From Clostridium sp. D53t1_180928_C8 (GTDB taxonomy: Bacteria; Bacillota; Clostridia; Clostridiales; Clostridiaceae), in the NCBI RefSeq assembly GCF_015667795.1, contig NZ_JADPEL010000035.1, positions 1 through 34,921 of the forward strand: 34,921 nucleotides of DNA, read 5' to 3'. Below are positions 9,329 through 16,784 of this stretch, in pieces; position 1 is the first letter of the stretch, and each line of letters starts with the position of its first letter. The notes under the pieces were generated by a model, which saw only the letters and a program-made list of their open reading frames with translations, ran no database searches and was not told where the DNA came from. A program made the position numbers and the translations under genes.

Positions 9329-11542
9329 ATGATTTCGAATCATAAAAAGATAATAAATAATAAATGGTTATATAGCGAGGATATTAATAAGGATTTTATA
9401 ACTATAAATTTACCACATACTAATAAAGAAGTTCCTTATAATTATTTTGATGAAAAATCATATCAATTTATTTCATATTACAAAAAGTACATCAAAGTTG
9501 AAGATAATGGTAAAAGAATCTTTTTAAACTTTGAAGGTGTTATGACTGCTTTTAAGTTATATATAAATGGAAATGAAGTAGGAGAATATAAAGGGGGGTA
9601 TATCCCCCACTTTATTGAGATAACATCTTATATTGATTTCAATAAAGAAAATGAAATATTAGTAGAAGTAGATTCAACAGAAAGAGAAGATATACCACCT
9701 TTTGGAGGAGTAATTGATTACTTAACTTTTGGTGGGATATACAGAGATGTTTCATTATATGAGTTAAATAATTGTTATATAGAAAATATTCTATATAAAT
9801 ATGAAGTTAGTAACATTAAAGATGGAATTGGTAATGTAAAAGTATCTCCTAAAGTTCTAATTAATAATAAATTAGGAAAAGGAAAATATGAATTAAGTTT
9901 TACTATAAATAATGTTAAAAAAAATATTTCTATTGATATTTTGGATGATGACAATTGGTATGAAATAGAGAGCTTTGATATAGGAGAGGTAAATTTATGG
10001 TCAATTGAAGAACCTAACTTATATATAGCTAACTGTAAATTAATAAAAGAAAATGAATCATTAGATGAAAATAATATTTCACTAGGATTTAGAGAGTTAA
10101 TAATTGAGAATAATGGATTATTTATAAATGGAGAAAAAGTTAAGGTTTTTGGATTAAATAGACATCAGTCATACCCTTATGTTGGATATGCAATGCCAAA
10201 GAGAGTCCAAGAAAAGGATGTAGATATATTAAAAGATGAATTAGCTTTAAATTTAGTTAGAACATCACACTATCCACAATCACCTTATTTCTTAAATAAA
10301 TGTGATGAAAAAGGGTTATTAGTATTTGAAGAAATACCTGGATGGCAATTTGTAAGTGATAGAAAAGACTGGAGAGAACAAGTTTTAAGAGATGTTGAAG
10401 GAATGATTTTAAGGGACTATAATCACCCATCAATAATTACTTGGGGTGTAAGAATTAATGAGTCTTTTGATGATCATGAATTATATACAGCAACTAATGC
10501 ATTAGCTAGAACAATAGATAGTACTAGAAAAACATCAGGAGTACGATTCATTGAGAAAAGTGAGCTTCTTGAAGATATATACACAATGAATGATTTTATA
10601 CATTGGGGTGGAGAAATAGTTTTAAGAACTAGAGAAGATGTTACTGGATTAAAAGAAGAGGTACCATATTTAATAACAGAGTTCTGTGGTCATATTTATC
10701 CAACAAAAAAGTTTGATCAAGAAAAAAGATTAATTGAACATACATTAAGGCATGGAAGAGTTATAAGTAAAGCTAGAACTTCTGATGAATATCTTGGTGC
10801 AATAGGATGGTGTGCATTTGATTATAATACACATTATGATTTTGGTTCAGGAGATAGAATTTGTTATCATGGTGTAATGGATATGTTTAGAACTCCTAAA
10901 ATGGCTGCAAGCATATATAAGAGTCAACAAGCTCAAGAAAAGGGAGCTGTACTTGAACCTTTAACTTATTGGGCTAGAGGTGAAAGAAATAGAGGAATAG
11001 TATTCCCTGTATATGTTTGTACAAACTGTGATGAAATAGAATTAAGATTTAATGAAAAGGTTATTGGAAAGTTTAACAGAAATGAAAATACTGTTGAGGA
11101 CAATCTAAAGGCTCTTAAATATCCACCAATAAAGGTTGATGGAAATGGTGGAGAATGGGGAGCAGCATGGACTGGTGCTGAATTTATAGGATACATAAAT
11201 GGAAAATCTGTTATTAAAAAGAGATTTTGTGTAAACCCTATAGTAAGTGATTTAAATGTTTCAATAGATGATAGTGAATTAAATGGAAATGAATATGATG
11301 CTACAAGGGTAGTAGTAAAAGCTGTTGATGAAGAAGGAAATATTTTACCGTATGTAACAGGAGTAATACATGTAGAATGTGAGGGTGATATTAAGGTTAT
11401 AGGACCTAATAATATTTCTTTAATTGGAGGCAGTATAGCTTTTTGGATTAAAACTTTAGGTGAATTCAAAGAGTGTGATGCAAAAATAAAAATAAGCAGT
11501 ACTTTTAACATTAGTAAAGAATTATCTATAAAAATAAAATAA
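9329..11542 (+). CDS. Glycoside hydrolase family 2, probable beta-galactosidase
   Basis: A 737-aa cytoplasmic GH2 enzyme. An N-terminal sugar-binding beta-sandwich covers about residues 20-150, an Ig-like domain follows to about 260, and the TIM barrel covers about 261-550. The acid/base Glu is E378 in WGVRINES and the nucleophile is E451 in LITEFCGHIYP. After the barrel is a C-terminal beta domain. The Asn-x-Lys element that beta-glucuronidases use to bind the carboxylate is absent from the equivalent region (GDRICYHGVMD), which favours a beta-galactosidase. There is no signal peptide. It sits in the run of sulfatase and hexosaminidase genes and likely removes terminal beta-galactose after desulfation. 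Specificity is inferred, not proven. Confidence 0.88.
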   Translation: MISNHKKIINNKWLYSEDINKDFITINLPHTNKEVPYNYFDEKSYQFISYYKKYIKVEDNGKRIFLNFEGVMTAFKLYINGNEVGEYKGGYIPHFIEITSYIDFNKENEILVEVDSTEREDIPPFGGVIDYLTFGGIYRDVSLYELNNCYIENILYKYEVSNIKDGIGNVKVSPKVLINNKLGKGKYELSFTINNVKKNISIDILDDDNWYEIESFDIGEVNLWSIEEPNLYIANCKLIKENESLDENNISLGFRELIIENNGLFINGEKVKVFGLNRHQSYPYVGYAMPKRVQEKDVDILKDELALNLVRTSHYPQSPYFLNKCDEKGLLVFEEIPGWQFVSDRKDWREQVLRDVEGMILRDYNHPSIITWGVRINESFDDHELYTATNALARTIDSTRKTSGVRFIEKSELLEDIYTMNDFIHWGGEIVLRTREDVTGLKEEVPYLITEFCGHIYPTKKFDQEKRLIEHTLRHGRVISKARTSDEYLGAIGWCAFDYNTHYDFGSGDRICYHGVMDMFRTPKMAASIYKSQQAQEKGAVLEPLTYWARGERNRGIVFPVYVCTNCDEIELRFNEKVIGKFNRNENTVEDNLKALKYPPIKVDGNGGEWGAAWTGAEFIGYINGKSVIKKRFCVNPIVSDLNVSIDDSELNGNEYDATRVVVKAVDEEGNILPYVTGVIHVECEGDIKVIGPNNISLIGGSIAFWIKTLGEFKECDAKIKISSTFNISKELSIKIK

Positions 11543-11565
11543 TTAATATTAATGAGGTGGATATT

Positions 11566-13464
11566 ATGAAGCTTAACTTAATAGGAGTATCAGAAGATAT
11601 ATTAAGAGTAGTTGATGAATTAAATAAGGTTATTTGCATAAAATTATCAGATGAAGGTGAAAGTGTAAATGTAAGCACTTTAGATGATAAATGTGAAAAT
11701 GTTATAGAAATTAAAAGAGGAAATGAAAATTATATAAAATATAAAGAAAAGCATCATTTCTTTAGAGCTATAGGATTATATATACAGTTATCTAAAAATG
11801 GTACATGTAGTTTTGAAAGAAATGAAAAAGAATATATAGAATCAGTTGGAACTATGATAGATGCATCAAGAAATGCTGTATATAAAGTTGAGGAAGTTAA
11901 GAAGATATTAATTAATATGAGCTTAATGGGGCAAAATAGATGCATGCTTTATACTGAGGATACTTATGAAGTTGATGGATATAAGTATTTTGGATATTTA
12001 AGAGGAAAATATACAAAAGAAGAATTAAGAGAAATAGATGATTTTGCATATTCATTAGGTATTGAAGTAATTCCATGTATTCAAACATTAGCACATTTAA
12101 AGCAAACATTAAGATGGGATTATGGAAATGATATTAAGGATACGCAAGATGTACTTTTAATAGGTGAAGAAAAAACATATGATTTTATTGAAGCTATGAT
12201 ATCTTCAGTAAGAAGTGTATTTAGAAGTAAGAATATTCATATAGGAATGGATGAAGCTTTTGATTTAGGAAGAGGAGAATATTTAACTAGAAATGGACAT
12301 GTTTCTCATAAAGAGCTAATGATAAAGCATTTAGCTAAAGTATGTGAAATAACTAGAAAATATGATTTTAATCCAATGATATGGGATGATATGTTCTTAA
12401 GATCTGGAGCACCTAATGGTGGATATTATGATGTTAATGCTGTTATTACAAAAGATATAGCAGATAATATTCCAGAAGAAGTTTCTTTAGTATATTGGGA
12501 TTACTATACTGATGATGAAGAAAAATACAGTAAACTTTTAGATATAAGAAAAGCATTTAACAATAAAATAGTTTTTGCTGGAGGATGTTGGAGATGGGAA
12601 GGTTATTCACCAACATATTCTAGAACATTTATTACTACAAATGCAGCTTTAAGCCAATGTAAAAAGAAAGGTATAAAAGAAGTCTTTGCTACAGCTTGGG
12701 GAGATGATGGTTCAGAAACTCCAATTAATGCAATAATGTTAGGATTAATTCTTTTTGGGGAACATGGATATTGCGAAGAAGTAGATGATAACTGGCTAAA
12801 TGAAAGATGTGAATTCTTAACTGGTTTATCTATGGATGATTTTACTTCTTTAGAAGAGTTAGATTTAATACCAACAGTTAAAAAGCCAAATGTTCTTTCA
12901 TTAAATCCTTCAAAATATTTAATGTTCCAAGATATATTACTTGGAGCTTTTGATAAGCATATTGAAGGATTAAACTTAAAGGAACATTATGAGGGGTTGT
13001 CAAAAAAATATACAACTATAGCAAAAAAAACTGAAGTTTATAAGGATATGTATAATATGTATGCTAATTTAAGTCAATATTTATCTATAAAATCAGAAAT
13101 TGGATTAGATATAACAAAGGCTTATTTATCAGATAATAAGGTACAATTAAAAAATATAGTTGAAGTAGTTCTTCCACAATTAAAGGAAAGCTTAATTGTA
13201 TTCCATGATAGTCTTAGAAAGTTATGGTATAACGAATGTAAAGGTCAAGGTTTTGAAGTTACAGATATAAGATTAGGTGGAGTAATGGAAAGAATAAAGT
13301 CAACAACTTATAGATTAAATCAATATTTAAATAATGAAATAAATAAAATAGAAGAATTAGAAGAAGAGAGATTATATTTTTCTGAAAACATATCAGATGA
13401 GTGTAAGCAACTAAGTTTTAATCAATATCAAAGAATTGCAACACAAAGTATATTAAGCTGGTAA
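11566..13464 (+). CDS. Glycoside hydrolase family 20 beta-N-acetylhexosaminidase
   Basis: A 632-aa cytoplasmic exo-hexosaminidase. The GH20 catalytic pair is Asp229-Glu230 in HIGMDEAFDLGRGEY, with the Asp positioning the substrate acetamido group and the Glu acting as acid/base. The barrel begins near residue 95 (GTMIDASRNAVYKVEEVKK). An N-terminal GH20b-like domain precedes it, and a mostly helical C-terminal part of about 230 residues follows. I chose ATG 11566 because GAGGTGG at 11554-11560 is spaced for it; an in-frame GTG at 11557 would lie inside that site. No signal peptide. In this operon it should release N-acetylglucosamine or N-acetylgalactosamine from the non-reducing end of imported oligosaccharides, following desulfation and degalactosylation. 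Confidence 0.92.
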   Translation: MKLNLIGVSEDILRVVDELNKVICIKLSDEGESVNVSTLDDKCENVIEIKRGNENYIKYKEKHHFFRAIGLYIQLSKNGTCSFERNEKEYIESVGTMIDASRNAVYKVEEVKKILINMSLMGQNRCMLYTEDTYEVDGYKYFGYLRGKYTKEELREIDDFAYSLGIEVIPCIQTLAHLKQTLRWDYGNDIKDTQDVLLIGEEKTYDFIEAMISSVRSVFRSKNIHIGMDEAFDLGRGEYLTRNGHVSHKELMIKHLAKVCEITRKYDFNPMIWDDMFLRSGAPNGGYYDVNAVITKDIADNIPEEVSLVYWDYYTDDEEKYSKLLDIRKAFNNKIVFAGGCWRWEGYSPTYSRTFITTNAALSQCKKKGIKEVFATAWGDDGSETPINAIMLGLILFGEHGYCEEVDDNWLNERCEFLTGLSMDDFTSLEELDLIPTVKKPNVLSLNPSKYLMFQDILLGAFDKHIEGLNLKEHYEGLSKKYTTIAKKTEVYKDMYNMYANLSQYLSIKSEIGLDITKAYLSDNKVQLKNIVEVVLPQLKESLIVFHDSLRKLWYNECKGQGFEVTDIRLGGVMERIKSTTYRLNQYLNNEINKIEELEEERLYFSENISDECKQLSFNQYQRIATQSILSW

Positions 13465-13498
13465 TTTAAATATATTATTTCTATTTATATTATATGGT

Positions 13499-13537
13499 GG
13501 CTATAAGTTAGAAAAAAACTTATAGCCATATATTTTT
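13499..13537 (+). terminator. Hairpin with short T-run between GH20 and the third sulfatase
   Basis: An 11-bp stem (GGCTATAAGTT with AACTTATAGCC, loop AGAAAAA) is followed by ATATATTTTT. The stem can extend with a 3-nt bulge. It looks like an intrinsic terminator with an imperfect T-tract, so partial readthrough into the third sulfatase is likely. The sulfatase ribosome-binding site begins directly after the T-tract. Confidence 0.7.
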
Positions 13538-13552
13538 GGGAGGTATGTAAAT

Positions 13553-15124
13553 ATGAATAAAAAAACAAATATATTATTTATAACAAGTGATCAACAACAC
13601 TGGAATACTATAGGTAAGTATAATAAAGAAATTAAAACACCAAACTTAGATAAACTATGTGAAGAAGGAACTATATTTACTAGAGCGTATTGTCCAAATC
13701 CAACATGTACTCCTTCAAGAGCATCTATGATTACAGGGAAATATCCAAGTCAACATGGTGCTTGGAGTTTAGGGACTAAGTTACCAGAAAGTGAATTAAC
13801 ATTAGGAGAAATGCTAAGTAATAATGGTTATAAAACATCTTTAATAGGAAAGGCACATTTTCAACCATTATTATCAACAGAGGAATATCCATCATTGGAG
13901 TCTTATCCAATATTACAAGATTTAGAGTTTTGGAAAAACTATAAAGAACCATTTTATGGATTTGATCATTACGAATTAGCTAGAAATCATACTAATGAAG
14001 CTCATGTTGGTCAGCATTATGCAATATGGTTAGAAGAAAAGGGCTGTGAAAACTGGAAAGATTACTTTTTAGCACCAACAGGTAATATGGATCCTGATGT
14101 TTACAAGAGAATAGAGAGAATAGCAGGAGAAAAAGATGGATTTGAAAATTGTAAAAGAAACTGGGGAACATGGGACATACCAGAAGAATATCATTATAAT
14201 GCATGGATAGCCGAAAGAACTAATGCAAAATTAGAAGAGTTCAAGAATAATGATGAGCCATTTTTCTTATGGAGTTCATTTTTCGATCCACATCCTGAAT
14301 ATTTTGTTCCAGAACCTTGGGCATCTATGTATAATCCCGAAGATATAACACTACCACATTTAGTGGAAGGAGAGCATGAAAAAAACCCTCCTCATTTTAA
14401 AATGACTCAAGAGAAGAATCCAGATTTTTCTTCATATAACTTAACTGGATTTGGAGTTCATGGTTTTCATTCCCATGCTCAAAAGCCAGAAGACTTAAGA
14501 AAAGATATTGCATTATATTATGGAATGATTAGTATGATGGACAAGTATATTGGAAAAATACTAGATAAGTTAAAAGAATTAAATTTGGAAGAAAACACAA
14601 TTATAGTCTTTACTTCAGACCATGGCCATTTCTTTGGACAACATGGGTTGATAAGAAAAGGACCATTCCATTACGAGGATATGATAAAGGTTCCATTTAT
14701 AGCTAAGTTCAAAAATCAAATACCAAATGATGTTGTTAATAATTCAATGCAATCAATTGTTGATTTAATGCCGACATTTTTAAGCTTTTTAGGATATGAT
14801 ATACCAAGAACTATATCTGGAGTTAATCAAAAGGAAGTATGGTGTGGAAATAAAGAAAGTGTAAGGAATCATATAATTGTTGAAAATAGACATGAAGATA
14901 TATCTATGAATTTAAGAACTTATGTAGATGATAGATATAAGATAACTGTATATTTTGGACAAGAGTACGGTGAATTATTTGATTTACAAAATGATCCAAA
15001 GGAAGTTAATAATTTATGGAATGATGAAAAGTATAAAGATTTAAAAATTGAGCTGCTTTTAAAATATGCATGGGCAGAGCTTGAAAAAGAACCAATGTGG
15101 ATGCCTCGTATTAGGCATGCTTAA
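13553..15124 (+). CDS. Cytoplasmic sulfatase (family S1), third of three
   Basis: A 523-aa sulfatase. The maturation motif is CTPSRASMITGKYPSQHGAW with the modified Cys at residue 52. Metal-site residues appear in ITSDQQHWNTIG and VFTSDHGHFFGQHGL. Conserved substrate-side elements include LIGKAHFQPL and FFLWSSFFDPHP. The N-terminus is charged (MNKKTNILFI) without a signal peptide, so it is cytoplasmic. A GGGAGG site lies 9 bp before the ATG. It is separated from the GH20 gene by a hairpin, so it may be expressed at a different level. It belongs to a third sequence type distinct from the other two, which suggests a substrate with several sulfate positions or sugars. The exact subfamily was not assigned. 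Confidence 0.92.
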   Translation: MNKKTNILFITSDQQHWNTIGKYNKEIKTPNLDKLCEEGTIFTRAYCPNPTCTPSRASMITGKYPSQHGAWSLGTKLPESELTLGEMLSNNGYKTSLIGKAHFQPLLSTEEYPSLESYPILQDLEFWKNYKEPFYGFDHYELARNHTNEAHVGQHYAIWLEEKGCENWKDYFLAPTGNMDPDVYKRIERIAGEKDGFENCKRNWGTWDIPEEYHYNAWIAERTNAKLEEFKNNDEPFFLWSSFFDPHPEYFVPEPWASMYNPEDITLPHLVEGEHEKNPPHFKMTQEKNPDFSSYNLTGFGVHGFHSHAQKPEDLRKDIALYYGMISMMDKYIGKILDKLKELNLEENTIIVFTSDHGHFFGQHGLIRKGPFHYEDMIKVPFIAKFKNQIPNDVVNNSMQSIVDLMPTFLSFLGYDIPRTISGVNQKEVWCGNKESVRNHIIVENRHEDISMNLRTYVDDRYKITVYFGQEYGELFDLQNDPKEVNNLWNDEKYKDLKIELLLKYAWAELEKEPMWMPRIRHA

Positions 15125-15144
15125 AAATTTATATTAATATAAAG

Positions 15145-15176
15145 AGCCAGAAGAAATTCTGGCTTATTATTTTTAT
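15145..15176 (+). terminator. Intrinsic terminator after the third sulfatase
   Basis: A perfect 8-bp stem (AGCCAGAA, loop GAAA, TTCTGGCT) is followed by TATTATTTTTAT. It ends the glycan-enzyme operon. Confidence 0.85.
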
Positions 15177-15227
15177 ATTTGTATTAGTAAATAAAACATA
15201 TGTAAAATATATAGGATTATATTATAA

Positions 15228-15277
15228 CTATAATAATGATTATTATAGAAGATAAAATATGAATTACATGATATAAT
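15228..15277 (+). promoter_or_regulatory. Palindromic operator and extended -10 promoter of the eutH-like gene
   Basis: A perfect inverted repeat with 9-bp arms (CTATAATAA and TTATTATAG) around TGA lies at 15228-15248. An extended -10 (TG-A-TATAAT) is at 15269-15277, placing the transcription start near 15284 and the palindrome at about -56 to -36. It looks like a binding site for a dimeric regulator. The resemblance to Fur/PerR boxes is loose and could be an AT-richness effect. Confidence 0.5.
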
Positions 15278-15318
15278 TTGAAAGGATAAAAAATAAAAAT
15301 GGGGAGACGAAAGATAAT

Positions 15319-16407
15319 ATGACATTTGATAAATTCATAATATGGTTAATGGCGATAGGTATTTTGCTTGGTGCTGGAGACAGATTACTAAAAAACAAAT
15401 TTGGTTTAGGGCAAAAATTTGAAGAGGGACTTAATGCAATGGGACCTTTAGCGCTTAGTATGGTTGGGGTAGTTAGTTTATCACCAGTAATATCTAATAT
15501 TTTAGGACCAATAATAATACCTTTTTATAAGTTTTTAGGTGCAGACCCAGCGATGTTTGCTTCAATTTTAGCAAATGATATGGGGGGATATCAATTAGCT
15601 TTATCATTAGGAGAAAATAAAGAAATTGCTTTATTTTCAGGGCTAATAGTCGCATCTATGCTAGGATGTACTATAGTATTTTCAATTCCAGTTGCATTAG
15701 GATTAATAGAGGAAAAAGATAAGGTTTTTTTTGCAAAAGGGTTATTAATAGGGTTGTCAACAATACCTTTAGGATCAATTGTTGGTGGTTTAGTAATGAA
15801 AATAAGTATAGATGTACTTTTAATAAATATTATTCCTATTATATTAATTTCATTAATGTTGATTTTAGGTTTAAAATTCTTCCAAAGAACGATGATAAAA
15901 GGGGTATTATATTTTGGAAAATTTATAATGTGGATTAGCACCATAGGCTTAGCAGTAGCTGCTTTTGAAAGCTTAACAGGAGTAGTATTAATTAAGGGGA
16001 TGGCACCCATTAATGAAGGAATGAACGTAGTAGTTAATATTGGTATAGTTCTTTTAGGAACATTTCCTATGTTAACATTGATAATAAATTTATTGGACAA
16101 GCCCCTTAGAAAATTAGGTAAAAAGATAGGCTTAGATTCTACAAGTGTTGCGGGTATAATTTTCTCATTAGCAAATAGTATTCCAGTTTTTAAGATGTTA
16201 AAGGATATGAACAATAAAGGTAAAATTATAAATGTAGCATGGTTAGTTGCTGCTACATCAACTTTAGGAGCACATTTGGGATTTACAGCTGGAGTTGAAT
16301 CGAAAATGATAATTCCAGTAATATTAAGTAAATTATTTGCTGGAGTAAGTGCAATTATAATAGCATTAATTTTTACAAAAAATAGTGATGAAGAGCAAGT
16401 AATATAG
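15319..16407 (+). CDS. eutH: EutH-type ethanolamine permease, orphan
   Basis: A 362-aa polytopic membrane protein with about ten hydrophobic segments. Its sequence matches the EutH family along its length, for example GDRLLKNKFGLGQKFEEGLNAMGPLALSM and ILANDMGGYQLALSLG. The E. coli protein is slightly longer (about 408 aa). EutH proteins take up ethanolamine, usually beside eut microcompartment genes; none are present here. Instead the gene stands between a sulfated-glycan enzyme operon and a wall-anchored hexosaminidase. It has its own promoter and palindrome and lies after a terminator. GGGGAGA at 15301-15307 serves the ATG. The substrate may be ethanolamine freed from host lipids or glycans, or a related amine; that is inference. 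Confidence 0.88.
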   Translation: MTFDKFIIWLMAIGILLGAGDRLLKNKFGLGQKFEEGLNAMGPLALSMVGVVSLSPVISNILGPIIIPFYKFLGADPAMFASILANDMGGYQLALSLGENKEIALFSGLIVASMLGCTIVFSIPVALGLIEEKDKVFFAKGLLIGLSTIPLGSIVGGLVMKISIDVLLINIIPIILISLMLILGLKFFQRTMIKGVLYFGKFIMWISTIGLAVAAFESLTGVVLIKGMAPINEGMNVVVNIGIVLLGTFPMLTLIINLLDKPLRKLGKKIGLDSTSVAGIIFSLANSIPVFKMLKDMNNKGKIINVAWLVAATSTLGAHLGFTAGVESKMIIPVILSKLFAGVSAIIIALIFTKNSDEEQVI

Positions 16408-16459
16408 CGAGAAATTATATACTTAGAAAATTTAGATTGAAAAAATAATATAATTAATG

Positions 16460-16491
16460 TTGACAAAAAATAGACTGAATGATAATATAAT
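16460..16491 (+). promoter_or_regulatory. Sigma-A type promoter for the GH84 leader
   Basis: A perfect -35 TTGACA at 16460-16465 is followed by overlapping -10 candidates in GATAATATAAT (16481-16491). TAATAT at 16483-16488 gives a 17-bp spacer. It lies about 290 bp upstream of the GH84 start and drives a long untranslated leader. Confidence 0.7.
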
Positions 16492-16497
16492 GAACAA

Positions 16498-16784
16498 GAT
16501 GATTATTATGTAAAAGTTAATGTAATAAAAATTTTTACAAAAAATATATAGTTGAAGAAAATTAATCTTAAAATTTATAGAGAAAAATGTAAAATATACT
16601 TTGCAATAAGTATTTATATAATATGATTAGTTTATAATATTTAAAGAGGCATGTAACCAAGTTAAGTTTTGGGCATTAGCCATAGCAAAAATATGCAGTT
16701 TTGCATAATTTTTTGCTATGGCTTTTTTTATATTCAAAATGTAAAAAAATGTTAAAATTCACTAATAAGAAAGAGGGATAACTA
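16498..16784 (+). ncRNA. Long 5' leader with terminator: attenuator or small RNA
   Basis: The stretch 16408-16784 has no gene. From the promoter at 16460 a transcript of about 230 nt would run to a strong terminator at 16678-16729, only 55 bp before the GH84 ATG. A smaller stem (CCAAG with TTTGG, about 16657-16672) lies just upstream of it. I recognise no known riboswitch class. Either the leader controls GH84 by attenuation or it is an independent small RNA. A second AT-rich -10 (TATAAT, 16633-16638) without a clear -35 could give a shorter version of about 85 nt. Confidence 0.45.
16678..16729 (+). terminator. Strong terminator in the leader ahead of GH84
   Basis: A 14-bp stem (AGCCATAGCAAAAA pairing with TTTTTGCTATGGCT) encloses a second small stem (ATGCA, GTTT, TGCAT) and is followed by seven T residues. 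The geometry is that of an intrinsic terminator. Its place between promoter and coding start suggests conditional readthrough. Confidence 0.85.

Noticed and set aside
10966-11511. A 181-codon minus-strand open frame inside the GH2 gene
   Set aside because: It is covered by the GH2 C-terminal domain on the other strand, and the translation is Pro/Ser/Phe-rich with no family features.
11557-11565. Upstream GTG start for the GH20 gene
   Set aside because: The GTG is part of the GAGGTGG ribosome-binding site of the ATG at 11566.
15228-15248. Fur or PerR box ahead of the eutH-like gene
   Set aside because: The palindrome is perfect but agrees with the Fur and PerR consensus only partly, as any AT palindrome would; I keep it as an unassigned operator.
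15591-16466. A 291-codon minus-strand open frame opposite the eutH-like gene
   Set aside because: It lies fully over a clear EutH-family gene, its translation is low-complexity Ile/Pro/Asn-rich, and it has no convincing ribosome-binding site; it is a shadow frame of AT-rich DNA.
16640-16730. Known riboswitch (preQ1, c-di-GMP, fluoride and guanidine types considered) in the GH84 leader
   Set aside because: None of the conserved cores that I know is present; only the promoter and terminator are supported.
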